Below are positions 39,322 through 49,149 of a stretch of 64,000 nucleotides of DNA, piece by piece. Source of the DNA: Brevibacillus brevis (GTDB lineage: Bacteria > Bacillota > Bacilli > Brevibacillales > Brevibacillaceae); NCBI RefSeq assembly GCF_001039275.2, contig NZ_CP030117.1, forward strand, positions 3,658,001 to 3,722,000, written 5' to 3'. The notes beneath the pieces are model-generated. The model was given only the letters and a program-made list of their open reading frames with translations, was not told the origin of the DNA and did no database searches. Within the stretch, counting starts at the first letter, position 1; the number at the start of each line of letters is the position of its first letter. The position numbers and the translations under genes are program-made.

Positions 39322-41394
39322 TTACATCACACGCTTAAACATTTTTTCTAAGTCATAACCAGTAAAATGAATCACAATCGGCCTGCCGTGAGGGCACGTA
39401 TACGGACTGCTCGTCTTGCGCAACTGGTTCAGCAAGCTTTCCATTTCTGCATGTGTCAGGAAGCGATTCGCTTTAATCGATGCTTTACAAGACATCATGA
39501 TGGCAGCTTTTTCGCGCATCAGCACGACATTGGCTTGGGCGTTTTCACCCGTTTCCAGTACAAACTGAATGAGCTCCTCAATGACCTCCAGCTCCGCCCC
39601 TTCTGGGAACCAATGTGGATGAGCGCGAACGATAAAGGTCCGTCCACCGAACGCCTCGATCTCCAAACCAAACGATTGCAAAAGCGACAGTCGCTTTTCC
39701 AGTTTGCTTGCCTCTGCAGCCGTATACTCCACCGTATGTGGAAACAACATGATCTGGCTGGAGATGTCCTCTTCTGCAAGCTTGCCCATAAAATACTCGT
39801 AAAATATCCGCTCCTGCGCGGCATGTTGATCGATTAAATACATGCCCTCGTCATTTTGCGCGACGATGTAGGTGCCATGTACTTGACCAACTGGGTACAT
39901 AACGGGAACAGGCGAATCCGTCTCATTTTCATTGGTTGCTTCCGGGAGTGGCGGTGATTGATCAGTACCTGCTGCGGCCGAATTGTCCTCGCTACTGATT
40001 TCATTGATTAGATGCACTGAAGATGGTGTCTGGACAATGTCCAATTGTGACGGAAGCTTAGTCTCGTAAGGTTGGAAAGCTTCCTTCGTGGGCATTTGAT
40101 CCAGCAGAGTCGCCTGCACGATTTCATGCGGGATAGCCTCTACTTTTGCGGACTCCAGCTTTTCATAGTTGGCTGTAGTCTCCTTCACCGTGCCATTCTC
40201 AATGGATGGTGCGATATGCGGCACTATTTCCACTTGCTTACTTGTCGTTTCCTGCTTGGCCATCCATTCCTGCAGTCGGGGACTCGCTGCGAGTAATGAC
40301 GATTGCGGTGTTTCAGGCTTGCTGATTTGCAGGTCAAACTGCGGTTGAACGACCTGGGTGACGACCTTAGCTTTTGGTTGCGTAGCCATGGGTCTGACAA
40401 TTCCTAAGCCTTGTCGCAATGTCTCTTTTACCGATTGTTCTATTGCGCTGCACAATTCATCTTCTTTACTGAATCTCGCCTCTAGTTTGGCAGGATGTAC
40501 GTTCACATCGACCAGTGACGGATCCATCACGATCTGCAAAGCCACAATCGGATAACGGCCGATGGGCAACAAGGTATGATAACCGCGCATAATCGCATTG
40601 TTGATTGAATAGCTGCGCACATACCGACCGTTTACCAGCGTCGAAAGGTAAGAGCGATTCGCCCTCGTTACTTCCGTCTTCGAAAGAAAACCAGACCACT
40701 TATAATCGAGGGTCTCCCCTGCAATGGGTAGCAACAGCTTCGCTACTTGCACGCCGTAGATAGCCGCCATGACGTGCAGCAGCTTTCCGTCGCCAGACGT
40801 TTGCAAAAGTGTCTTGCCGTTATGAGTCAGCAGGAAGGAGATCGACGGATGCGTGAGTGCAAGCCGATTCACATAATCGGAAATGTGTCCGACTTCCGTA
40901 GCGATCGACTTCATGTATTTCAAGCGAGCAGGTGTGTTGAAAAACAAGCTGCGTACACATACTTCCGTCCCTTTTACAGCGGCTTTATCGGATATCGTTC
41001 CGAGTTGCCCACCTTCAATCAAGAGATGAGTACCTACCTCGCTACTGGATGTACTGCTCGTAAGCTCCATGCGCGAGACTGCCGCAATACTCGGCAGAGC
41101 CTCGCCACGAAAGCCCAGTGTACGAATGCGGAACAAATCACGAGCGTTGCTGATTTTACTGGTGGCATGGCGCTCAAAAGCCAATTGACAATCTTCCCGA
41201 TCCATCCCTCTCCCATTGTCAACGATCCGAATCATCTCCAGACCGCCTTCCTCTACATGGATCTCGATTGTCGTTGCACTAGCATCAATTGCATTTTCGA
41301 CCAGCTCTTTGACAACCGAAGCCGGTCTTTCCACTACTTCCCCTGCAGCAATCATATTAGCGAGATGCTCATCTAAAACTTGAATGGTTCCCAT
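39322..41394 (-). CDS. mutL: DNA mismatch repair protein MutL
   Basis: A 690-residue protein. The N-terminal GHKL ATPase has VVKELVENAIDASATTIEIH, IVDNGRGMDREDC, RHATSKI and TLGFRGEALPSIAAV. A variable Gln/Thr/Pro-rich linker covers about residues 340-480. The C-terminal dimer domain keeps the endonuclease motif DQHAAQERIFYE (DQHA-x2-E-x4-E) and CPHGRPIVIHF. SCKASIKAN stands where ACHASIRAN is usual. So this is a nicking-type MutL as expected for a bacterium without MutH. It starts 24 bp after mutS ends. Confidence 0.98.
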   Translation of the reverse strand: MGTIQVLDEHLANMIAAGEVVERPASVVKELVENAIDASATTIEIHVEEGGLEMIRIVDNGRGMDREDCQLAFERHATSKISNARDLFRIRTLGFRGEALPSIAAVSRMELTSSTSSSEVGTHLLIEGGQLGTISDKAAVKGTEVCVRSLFFNTPARLKYMKSIATEVGHISDYVNRLALTHPSISFLLTHNGKTLLQTSGDGKLLHVMAAIYGVQVAKLLLPIAGETLDYKWSGFLSKTEVTRANRSYLSTLVNGRYVRSYSINNAIMRGYHTLLPIGRYPIVALQIVMDPSLVDVNVHPAKLEARFSKEDELCSAIEQSVKETLRQGLGIVRPMATQPKAKVVTQVVQPQFDLQISKPETPQSSLLAASPRLQEWMAKQETTSKQVEIVPHIAPSIENGTVKETTANYEKLESAKVEAIPHEIVQATLLDQMPTKEAFQPYETKLPSQLDIVQTPSSVHLINEISSEDNSAAAGTDQSPPLPEATNENETDSPVPVMYPVGQVHGTYIVAQNDEGMYLIDQHAAQERIFYEYFMGKLAEEDISSQIMLFPHTVEYTAAEASKLEKRLSLLQSFGLEIEAFGGRTFIVRAHPHWFPEGAELEVIEELIQFVLETGENAQANVVLMREKAAIMMSCKASIKANRFLTHAEMESLLNQLRKTSSPYTCPHGRPIVIHFTGYDLEKMFKRVM

Positions 41395-41418
41395 GAGTGC
41401 CTCCCCTCCGGACGAACC

Positions 41419-44007
41419 TTATCGCTTTTTCAATTGCTGTTTCCATGCATATAGCTTCATCATGGCGTCCATTGGCGTCGTTGAATTCAAATCCAGCTCG
41501 CGCAGTTCATCCATAATTGCTTCTTCCTCGGCCGAATGGAACTGCATCGGTTCTTCACGCACCGCAGCAACTGGTGCCGTCCATAGCGATTCGAGCGACA
41601 TTTGCACGTCACTCGCTGCATTTCCATTCCCTGCACTCCCATTCGCTTCAAGTCCGGTTAAGATACTGCGCGCCCGCTCAATGACCCAAGTCGGCATTTC
41701 AGCCAGCTCTGCCACATGGATTCCATAACTTTTATCTGCTCGTCCTTCTTCAATTTTGTGAAGGAACAAGAGCTTTCCTTCCCGTTCTTCGCATCGAGCA
41801 TTGACATTCACGACACCACTCAACGTCTCTGCTAACCCGGTCAACTCGTGGTAATGTGTGGAGAAGAGCGTTTTGGCACCGATTTTTTGGCAAATGTACT
41901 CAATCACTGCTTGTGCAAGCGCCATTCCATCGTACGTTGAAGTCCCGCGGCCAATTTCATCGAGCAGGATCAAGCTCTTCGCTGTCGCTTTTTGCAGGGC
42001 GTGTCTGGTCTCCAGCATTTCCACCATAAACGTACTGTGCCCGCCAACCAAATCGTCGGCTGCCCCAATCCGAGTAAAAATCTGATCGACTATCGCCAGC
42101 TTGGCCTGTTTAGCCGGAACGAAGCAACCGATCTGTGCCATCACCGTGATCAAGGCGATCTGTCTCATGTACGTACTTTTACCCGCCATATTTGGACCCG
42201 TAATGAGCAAAACTTGACGATTCGTCTGATCCATCTCCACGTCATTTGCCACGTATTTTTCGCGCTCCAGAACGGCTTCTACTACTGGATGACGCCCTTC
42301 TGTAATGACGTATTCACCGTTTTCCACAAGCTCTGGGCGTATAAAACCGCGCTCGTCACTCACCGTAGCAAATGCCTGGAGAACGTCCACAGATGCAATG
42401 CGCTCAGCGAGATTCTGCAGTCTTGGTATATGCTTCGCGACCTCGCTTCTTACCGCCACGAACAGTTGGTATTCCAACTCAATCATCTTTTCTTCCGCTT
42501 CAAGAATGAGCGCTTCGCGTTCCTTCAACTCTGGTGTAATGTACCGCTCTGCATTCGCCAAAGTCTGCTTGCGCTCATACCGTCCCGCCGGAACGTTGGC
42601 GATATTGGACTTCGATATTTCGATGTAGTAGCCAAACACCTTATTGAAGCCTACTTTGAGTGAACGAATCCCTGTCGCTTCCCGTTCTCCCTGCTCCAGT
42701 TGGGCAATCCACGTCTTCCCTTCACGACTTGCCGTATGGAGCTTGTCCAAGTACTCATCGTATCCCGTACGAAGCATACCGCCTTCACGAACCGATATCG
42801 GCGGATCATCTACGAGTGCATGAGCCAAATAGTTGACGATGTCTGTACACTCATCCATCCCTTGCGCCAGTTCCATCAATACCGGCGTATTCGTTTGGAT
42901 CATATACTGCTTCAGCTCTGGAACAGCTTCCAAAGACATGCGCAGTTGAATGAGATCTCGTGCGTTCGCATTCCCATAGGAAATACGGCCCGCCAGACGC
43001 TCCAAATCATAGACACGATCCAAGCAAGTCCGCAAATCGGAGCGAAGCAGCATGTCACCCTTCAAGGCTTCCACAGCGCTCAGACGTGCCTCCAACTGAT
43101 CGCGACTGAGCAACGGACGCTCAATCCATCTGCGTAAGAGACGACCACCCATTGCCGTTTGAGTCCGATCCAACAGCCACAACAGAGAGCCCTTTTTCGT
43201 CTTATCGCGAATGGTCTCTGTCAATTCCAAATTGCGTCTGGAAAAGCCGTCCATTTGCAGATACTGCTTTGCATCGTACTGCTTTAACAGGCGCATATGG
43301 GCAAGACTGCGTTTTTGCGTCGTCCCTATGTAGAACAAGAGAGCATTGACCGCCGCTCGCATGGACATATCCAGCCCTTTTGCCTGCTCCGCATATTGAC
43401 TATCCACTGCCAATGCGTCCAGTTGGTGTGCATCCACGACAGTAGATGGCAGTGCTGTCTTCGGCAAAACAGCGAGGCCAAAAAAGACGAGCTCCTTGGG
43501 GCGATATTGCAAGGCTTCATCCAGAACAGCCTCTGCTTGTCCCACCAAAGAGGTAACGTACATCTCACCTGTACTCATATCACACGCAGCAACACCCGTC
43601 CGCCCTTCTACTTGGGCTAACGCTGCCATGTAATTGTTTTCCTTATCCGTCAGCCATTTGCCTTCCATCATCGTTCCCGGAGTAATGACGCGTGTAACTT
43701 CCCGGCGAACGACCCCTTTGGCTTCTTTTGGATCTTCGACTTGCTCGCAAACAGCTACTTTATGGCCTTTTTTCAGTAGCTCTGCAATATAGCCATCTGC
43801 CGCATGATGTGGAACACCACACATTGGTATGCGCTCAGAACCACCACCATCACGTCCCGTCAGTGTAATTTCCAGCTCACGGGACGCAAGAATGGCGTCA
43901 TCAAAAAACAGTTCATAAAAATCGCCTAAGCGAAAAAATAAGAAAGTATCCGGATAATCTTTTTTGATAGCCAGATACTGTTGAATCATCGGGGTATATT
44001 GAGCCAT
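41419..44007 (-). CDS. mutS: DNA mismatch repair protein MutS
   Basis: An 862-residue mismatch sensor. The mismatch-reading FRLGDFYELFFDDA (Phe-x-Glu) lies near residue 30. The ATPase domain in the last third has Walker A LLITGPNMAGKSTYMRQIAL, SLILLDEIGRGTSTYDGMAL and LFSTHYHEL. The end carries helix-turn-helix dimer contacts and a short tetramer tail. First gene of mutSL, which transfers the mismatch signal to MutL; length is normal. Confidence 0.98.
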   Translation of the reverse strand: MAQYTPMIQQYLAIKKDYPDTFLFFRLGDFYELFFDDAILASRELEITLTGRDGGGSERIPMCGVPHHAADGYIAELLKKGHKVAVCEQVEDPKEAKGVVRREVTRVITPGTMMEGKWLTDKENNYMAALAQVEGRTGVAACDMSTGEMYVTSLVGQAEAVLDEALQYRPKELVFFGLAVLPKTALPSTVVDAHQLDALAVDSQYAEQAKGLDMSMRAAVNALLFYIGTTQKRSLAHMRLLKQYDAKQYLQMDGFSRRNLELTETIRDKTKKGSLLWLLDRTQTAMGGRLLRRWIERPLLSRDQLEARLSAVEALKGDMLLRSDLRTCLDRVYDLERLAGRISYGNANARDLIQLRMSLEAVPELKQYMIQTNTPVLMELAQGMDECTDIVNYLAHALVDDPPISVREGGMLRTGYDEYLDKLHTASREGKTWIAQLEQGEREATGIRSLKVGFNKVFGYYIEISKSNIANVPAGRYERKQTLANAERYITPELKEREALILEAEEKMIELEYQLFVAVRSEVAKHIPRLQNLAERIASVDVLQAFATVSDERGFIRPELVENGEYVITEGRHPVVEAVLEREKYVANDVEMDQTNRQVLLITGPNMAGKSTYMRQIALITVMAQIGCFVPAKQAKLAIVDQIFTRIGAADDLVGGHSTFMVEMLETRHALQKATAKSLILLDEIGRGTSTYDGMALAQAVIEYICQKIGAKTLFSTHYHELTGLAETLSGVVNVNARCEEREGKLLFLHKIEEGRADKSYGIHVAELAEMPTWVIERARSILTGLEANGSAGNGNAASDVQMSLESLWTAPVAAVREEPMQFHSAEEEAIMDELRELDLNSTTPMDAMMKLYAWKQQLKKR

Positions 44008-44095
44008 GATTTTCTTCTCCTAGCCTACTAATTCTCGTCGCTATTATATCATGATTGTACGGTAATGTTGACCCTTCATCCGATGGTAGATCTGT

Positions 44096-45385
44096 TTATG
44101 GTAGCTTCCATGTCTTGCGAAGGTCTTCATCCGTTCTCCACGATTGGCTTTCGATTAAAAAAGAAAAGTATCGATCCAAATGAATTCGTGACAGCGTATA
44201 GCCTGGTAGCTCCTTTAATTCTTGCCAGACTTGGGTAACGTACGGCAGGAGCTTTTCTTTTTCGCCCTGGTAGTAGGCTTTGATGAGCGGGAGCTTTAAA
44301 TGAGGCATCGCTTGTAGCTTGTCGTGATTGGTTGCTACCAAATGGGCCAAATGAAGAATACCTCGAGTGACAAGGGGATCAACGAGCCAACTGGGGAGTG
44401 TACGATACTCGAAACCATATTCCTTCTCCCTTACATCCCCCAAAAATCCATATCGCTCTCTGCGGCTCATACAGCCTGCATCCTCAATCAGAACAAGGGG
44501 AAGAGCCAAGTACGCATCCAACTTTCGCCGAAGAGAAAAAGTAGCGGTAAGCCCGCCAAAATGAATATGCCCGCCGATTGGATAACCTTGAAACGGCATT
44601 CCGCCAGCGAGCCATTCGATAGACGTGTTTCCTATTTTTTTGGATGCGAGTTCCAGATTATCGTAGATATGCATAAATAATTGATCAGGGTCCTCCGATG
44701 GCGCAGGTCTCAACTCTGCAACCGGGTGCTGATGGAGACCTAATTCTTCTCGATAACGTGTCGTATCACACCCAACCGTGCCAGTAATACTCAGGAAGTC
44801 AGAAGCAAGTGCCATCTCTCCTGTGGGCTTGCGTAAAGCAAACTCAGGATCAGCCCCCATGCTTTGCAGCTTTTGCGGCTGTTTGCGCATCCGGCCTTCC
44901 CACCAATCTCGAGCCCGCTGCATATATTCGTCAGCATGCTTGGCTGGCCAATTTGGTTCCACCTCGACGACCTTAAGTCGATGGGGAGAAGCCGCCATAA
45001 TCGTCACTTGACCCGCATCGGCTCCAGCGGCATACAAACTGCGAGCAGCCAGCCCTTGTACCACCTGAACCTCTGTTTCGGTGGAAGGCAAGGAGACGGA
45101 ATGCCATTCGGGTTCCTCCATCCGGTGCAGCAACCACTGTGATTGCTCTTCGCTCCTGGCGATATCCAGTACATAGTCTTGGTAAAGGCAGATCCTATAT
45201 GTCCGCCAGCCCGGTCGCGCTGCTTTTCCTGTCGTTACAGGTATTCTCCCCTGCCGGAGCAACCAGCGCCCGATTTCTGGACGATGCAAATAAGCAACGA
45301 CTTCTTTCGCGTTGGCCGTCATTGGTTGTGTTACTGGCATTTCCTGCTTGTTAGCTCGCTGACTCGCCTTCGTGCGTAGAATCAT
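44096..45385 (-). CDS. Putative amidoligase (phiEco32-type COOH-NH2 ligase)
   Basis: About 429 residues. The second half matches the COOH-NH2 ligase type 2 fold: QSMGADPEFALRKPTGEMA near residue 190, VGCDTTRYREELGLHQHPVA and ELRPAPS, GYPIGGHIHFGGL and YGFEYRTLPSWLVDPLV. The Glu, His and Arg residues in these match the glutamine-synthetase-like metal and ATP site. It would join a carboxylate to an amine. It lies between mutS and cotE, an insertion relative to B. subtilis; spore envelope modification is a reasonable guess. ATG 45385 is chosen because GGGGGAG lies 10 bases upstream. Confidence 0.82.
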   Translation of the reverse strand: MILRTKASQRANKQEMPVTQPMTANAKEVVAYLHRPEIGRWLLRQGRIPVTTGKAARPGWRTYRICLYQDYVLDIARSEEQSQWLLHRMEEPEWHSVSLPSTETEVQVVQGLAARSLYAAGADAGQVTIMAASPHRLKVVEVEPNWPAKHADEYMQRARDWWEGRMRKQPQKLQSMGADPEFALRKPTGEMALASDFLSITGTVGCDTTRYREELGLHQHPVAELRPAPSEDPDQLFMHIYDNLELASKKIGNTSIEWLAGGMPFQGYPIGGHIHFGGLTATFSLRRKLDAYLALPLVLIEDAGCMSRRERYGFLGDVREKEYGFEYRTLPSWLVDPLVTRGILHLAHLVATNHDKLQAMPHLKLPLIKAYYQGEKEKLLPYVTQVWQELKELPGYTLSRIHLDRYFSFLIESQSWRTDEDLRKTWKLP

Positions 45386-45460
45386 GCCTTCCACACTCCC
45401 CCGCTATTCTCTCGTTATCTTATGACTGCGCCTAGAAAAAGTGTGAATGGTGAGCACCCG

Positions 45461-45496
45461 AAAAAAAGAAAAAAGAGGAGATAATTTCTCCTCTTT
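45461..45496 (-). terminator. cotE terminator
   Basis: On the minus strand AAAGAGGAG, 7-base loop, CTCCTCTTT and a long T-rich tail. The stem reaches into the cotE stop codon. Confidence 0.85.
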
Positions 45497-46055
45497 AGTC
45501 GAGCTCGTCGAGTAGCGTAGCGGAATCAAAGTCTTCAAACTCGTCACTGTTATCTTCAAAGTCGTCAACCAGATGAAACTCTTTTTCATCACAACTATTG
45601 CAGACAACAACGCACACCTTTGTTTCCCCAATGACCTCTACTGCATATTCGCTTTCAACTCTGACTGTGATTGTGCCACCACCACTTAACTCCGCTTTTA
45701 TGCACTTCGGTTGCTCCACGGCGCGTGCTACGATTTCCAGATCGCCTCTGCAGTTCTTGTCGAAGAACGTAAGCGGTACGAGTACGGAGAACTGAACAGT
45801 TTCCCGCTTGACTTCGGTTTGCGTGTTATTAGCAAACGAAAACCACAGGTTGACGTCATACGTACCAGATACTTCAACGGCATCTCCGACTTTCTCTGCT
45901 TGGAAGTTCGTGTTTATAATCCAGCATCCGAGGATCGTCGAAGGAGTTTGCGACGGTATGATGGTGTGGGTGGTAATAGAAAATTTATGGCCTTTGCCGC
46001 AGACTGCTTTCGCGATAAGTTCCCGGCACTGTAGATCTTTGTCTATACCCGACAT
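45495..46055 (-). CDS. cotE: Outer spore coat morphogenetic protein CotE
   Basis: A 186-residue protein, near the 181 of B. subtilis. CREL-IAKAVCGKGHKFSITT at the start, ILGCWIINTNFQAEKVGDAV and VSGTYDVNLWFSFANNTQTE in the middle, and an acidic tail (DDFEDNSDEFEDFDSATLLD) are diagnostic. CotE forms a ring around the forespore on which the outer coat assembles. Mother-cell expression (sigma E and K) is expected. ATG 46055 follows GGAGGAGGTAACGAA. In B. subtilis it lies between ymcA and mutS, as here apart from the inserted amidoligase gene. Confidence 0.95.
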   Translation of the reverse strand: MSGIDKDLQCRELIAKAVCGKGHKFSITTHTIIPSQTPSTILGCWIINTNFQAEKVGDAVEVSGTYDVNLWFSFANNTQTEVKRETVQFSVLVPLTFFDKNCRGDLEIVARAVEQPKCIKAELSGGGTITVRVESEYAVEVIGETKVCVVVCNSCDEKEFHLVDDFEDNSDEFEDFDSATLLDELD

Positions 46056-46191
46056 TTCGTTACCTCCTCCATACAACGTTTCTGTACATTTGTATGCAGG
46101 GCATTCGACTAGCGTGCAAACAACCACCTTATATTTGGGAAAGTTGTTGGGTATTCATCAAAACAGCGCCGGGAAGGCTTTTTATCGAGAA

Positions 46192-46635
46192 TTAGGAGCA
46201 GCAACCGCCGGATTTTTTCTTTTCAGGCCCGCCACCCGTCTCTCCTGTCAATGGGTTTCCGCCTGTATCCAAAATAATACGCTCCGAAACGGTGTTCGTG
46301 ATCACGTTCGTGACCATTTGCAAAAGATCGTTCACATCGACCTGCGATTGCTTGAATTCCGTAACAATTGGAATGGAATCCAGCTCCTCATGCAATTGGT
46401 TGTACTCGTCTTCCACTTTTTTCACCAGTTCCGGCTTGTTGATGGATTCAAACATCACCATTTGCTTTTGCTTCTGTTTTAATGTATCAATTAAATCTTG
46501 CACACGTTCATTGTGCTTGATTTGCAGTTCGGCACGTTTGAAGAAATCAACTTCATTTGTACGCGCGATCATAGCTGCGAGTTCGCGAGCTTTCTCAAGA
46601 ATGTCTTTCTGGGTATACACGTTTGTTTGTTCCAT
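46192..46635 (-). CDS. ricA: RicA (YmcA), RicAFT regulatory complex subunit
   Basis: A 147-residue helical protein of the YlbF/YmcA family: YTQKDILEKARELAAMIART, then FKRAELQIKHNERVQDLIDT and a helix pair, ending KKKSGGCCS. The C-terminal cysteines fit the iron-sulfur ligand role described for RicA. With RicF and RicT it assists RNase Y in mRNA maturation and promotes competence, biofilm formation and sporulation. rny itself is 16 kb away on the same strand. It starts 6 bp after miaB ends. Confidence 0.93.
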   Translation of the reverse strand: MEQTNVYTQKDILEKARELAAMIARTNEVDFFKRAELQIKHNERVQDLIDTLKQKQKQMVMFESINKPELVKKVEDEYNQLHEELDSIPIVTEFKQSQVDVNDLLQMVTNVITNTVSERIILDTGGNPLTGETGGGPEKKKSGGCCS

Positions 46636-46641
46636 AATGAC

Positions 46642-48156
46642 CTACACCTCAACTTTGGATACGAGTTCTCCGTGGAGTGTCCACGTTTTCGCATCTGTAA
46701 TTTTTATATGCACATACTGTCCGATCAAAGATTTGTCGCCGGTGAAATGGACCAGCTTGTTCGTACGCGTACGTCCCGCGAGCACTTCCGCGTTTGTCCT
46801 CGATTCGCCTTCCACAAGTACCTCGACAACCTGATCCTGCAGTTTTTTATTTTGTTCCAGTCCGATGCGAGCCAACACTTCATTGAGTCGATACAAGCGC
46901 GCTTTTTTCACTTCCATCGGAACGTTGTCTTCCATGACAGCAGCCGGTGTACCTTCACGTGGGGAGTAAATGAAGGTGTACGCAAAATCGTACTTAACCT
47001 CTTCCACCATCGAAATGGTATCTTCGAACTGCTCGTCAGTTTCGCCTGGGAAGCCAACAATAATATCGGTAGAAAGCGAGACATTCGGGATCGCGTCCTT
47101 GATTTTGCGAACCAGCTCCAGATAATGCTCACGCGAATATTTGCGTGCCATCCGCTTGAGTACTTCTGTCGAACCGGATTGGACAGGCAAATGGATTTGC
47201 TCCACCAGGTTGCCTCCCTTTGCCAGCACCTCGATCAAGTGGTCGTCAAAATCTCTCGGATGACTTGTCGTGAAGCGCACACGCGGGATATCAATCTTGC
47301 GAATCTCGTCCATTAGATCTCCAAAACCATACTCGATATCCTCAAAATCTTTCCCATACGCATTGACGTTTTGTCCAAGAAGCATGATTTCCTTAAAGCC
47401 TTGGCGGGCAAGATCACGCACTTCCGCGATAACATCTTCCGGGCGTCGACTGCGCTCTTTCCCGCGGGTATACGGCACGATACAGTACGTACAGAACTTG
47501 TCACAGCCGTACATAATGTTAACCCAGCCCTTGGTGTTTCCTTCGCGGAGCTTCGGCATATTTTCGACGATATCGCCTTCCTTGGACCAAACCTCAATCA
47601 CCATTTCTTTGCTGAACATCGCATCGCGCAACAGTTCTGGCAGACGGTGAATATTGTGCGTTCCAAAAATCAAGTCAACCTGCTGGTAGCTTTTCAGGAT
47701 TTTCTTGACGACTTTCTCTTCTTGGGACATACAGCCGCAAACCCCAAGGATCAGATTCGGATTGTTATTCTTGAGCCGCTTCATGTGGCCGAGCTCTCCA
47801 AATACTTTATCCTCTGCATTTTCGCGGATCGCACAGGTGTTAAATAGGATGACATCCGCATCTTCGACAGAGTCAGAGGAGGTATAGCCCATGGCCTGCA
47901 AAATACCAGAAATCGTCTCCGAATCATGCTCGTTCATTTGGCAGCCATACGTACGAACGTGATAACGCTTTCCTTTTCCGATGTTCTGCATGTCTTCCGG
48001 GATATTAAAATCGTAATGGACTAAAATCTCTTCCTTACCGCGCTTTTTCGCATCTTTCAGAGAGGGGGCCTGGAAGTATTTCGCATAGTCTTCCGTTTTC
48101 TTTGGAGACTTAACGGATTTTAAGTCCACAGTCGCCTCTTTCGTTTCCTTCATCAT
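46642..48156 (-). CDS. miaB: tRNA-2-methylthio-N6-dimethylallyladenosine synthase MiaB
   Basis: A 504-residue radical-SAM methylthiotransferase. The N-terminal domain has the three cluster cysteines in [28 protein letters not shown] and [12 protein letters not shown]. The radical SAM box [20 protein letters not shown] gives C-x3-C-x2-C. A C-terminal TRAM domain ([20 protein letters not shown]) ends the protein. An N-terminal lysine-rich extension of about 65 residues is usual in bacilli. It completes the modification begun by MiaA. GAGGTGATAA precedes the start. Confidence 0.97.
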   Translation of the reverse strand: MMKETKEATVDLKSVKSPKKTEDYAKYFQAPSLKDAKKRGKEEILVHYDFNIPEDMQNIGKGKRYHVRTYGCQMNEHDSETISGILQAMGYTSSDSVEDADVILFNTCAIRENAEDKVFGELGHMKRLKNNNPNLILGVCGCMSQEEKVVKKILKSYQQVDLIFGTHNIHRLPELLRDAMFSKEMVIEVWSKEGDIVENMPKLREGNTKGWVNIMYGCDKFCTYCIVPYTRGKERSRRPEDVIAEVRDLARQGFKEIMLLGQNVNAYGKDFEDIEYGFGDLMDEIRKIDIPRVRFTTSHPRDFDDHLIEVLAKGGNLVEQIHLPVQSGSTEVLKRMARKYSREHYLELVRKIKDAIPNVSLSTDIIVGFPGETDEQFEDTISMVEEVKYDFAYTFIYSPREGTPAAVMEDNVPMEVKKARLYRLNEVLARIGLEQNKKLQDQVVEVLVEGESRTNAEVLAGRTRTNKLVHFTGDKSLIGQYVHIKITDAKTWTLHGELVSKVEV

Positions 48157-48323
48157 TTATCACCTCAGCTAAAATCATCTACATAAGTAACCAATAAAGA
48201 ATTATATCATTTTGGGTGATATAAAAGCTAATGCATAATAACCATTATGAGGCAAAATATGTACGAAACGGCGGAGAGGCCGTTCCGATCATCTGTGGGT
48301 TTCCCGGTAAGGAGATGTGGCCT

Positions 48324-48995
48324 CTATTTTTCTCTCCACTCTCCTAGAATGGTAATCAATTCGGGGATTTCATCGATGATAGCGTCTGCCTCCACGTTAT
48401 CCCCCCAAAACATGTCCCTCTTCCAAACTGCCTTCATCCCTGCCGCACGCGCCCCTTGTACATCGTTAACCGGGTGATCCCCCACATATACCGCTTCACT
48501 CGCTTTCACTCCAAGTCGGTCCAACGCTCTTTCAAATATGATTGACTCTGGCTTGGACACCCCTTCCCGCTCCGAAATCAAAATAGCATGAAAAAATGGT
48601 TCAATTCCAATCGCATTCAAGTTTTTCATTTGAAACTCACTTCGTCCATTCGTAATGATCCCTAGCTTCATTCCCAATTGATGTAAGATCTGAAGTGTTT
48701 CAACCACACCTCTAAAAGACAGACAGTCCTGCCAAAATAGATGTACGTATTCTTCTAATAAAAATAAAGAAGTAACCTCTTCAATCTTTGACTCTTCCAA
48801 GATGGTCTGATAGACAACATCTTTCCACACATACCCACGCTGGTCCAGCTCATGAAAACGGGACGTAAACGCTTCCAGAGACATTTTTTTCTGGAGCGGC
48901 CGTGTACGTTCGTACTGTCGTGCCAAAAATGTATCCAACGACCGTTCCCGATCCAAAAGCGTTCCATCCAAATCAAACAAGCATGCCGTTACCAT
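48324..48995 (-). CDS. HAD-family hydrolase
   Basis: A 223-residue phosphatase-type protein. Motif I ACLFDLDGTLLDRERSLDTF near the start (both Asp), motif II GIITNGRS, motif III Lys in REGVSKPESIIFERALDRLG, motif IV VYVGDHPVNDVQGARAAGM. A helical cap follows motif I. Substrate unknown; YsaA/Gph-like. The ATG at 48995 has GGAGGA upstream; a longer reading to 49094 would cover the promoter region. Confidence 0.9.
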   Translation of the reverse strand: MVTACLFDLDGTLLDRERSLDTFLARQYERTRPLQKKMSLEAFTSRFHELDQRGYVWKDVVYQTILEESKIEEVTSLFLLEEYVHLFWQDCLSFRGVVETLQILHQLGMKLGIITNGRSEFQMKNLNAIGIEPFFHAILISEREGVSKPESIIFERALDRLGVKASEAVYVGDHPVNDVQGARAAGMKAVWKRDMFWGDNVEADAIIDEIPELITILGEWREK

Positions 48996-49149
48996 TGGTA
49001 TATGCTCCTCCTTACCTGCCAATTTTTTCGGAACTACGTCTTTTTTCCTATTTTCACCATAATATTTTTTTCTCCTGCAACAATACAAGCCCACTCGCCG
49101 TCTGAATAGCAGTCAACAAAAACTAAATTGCCATTTTGAGGAGGTTAAC

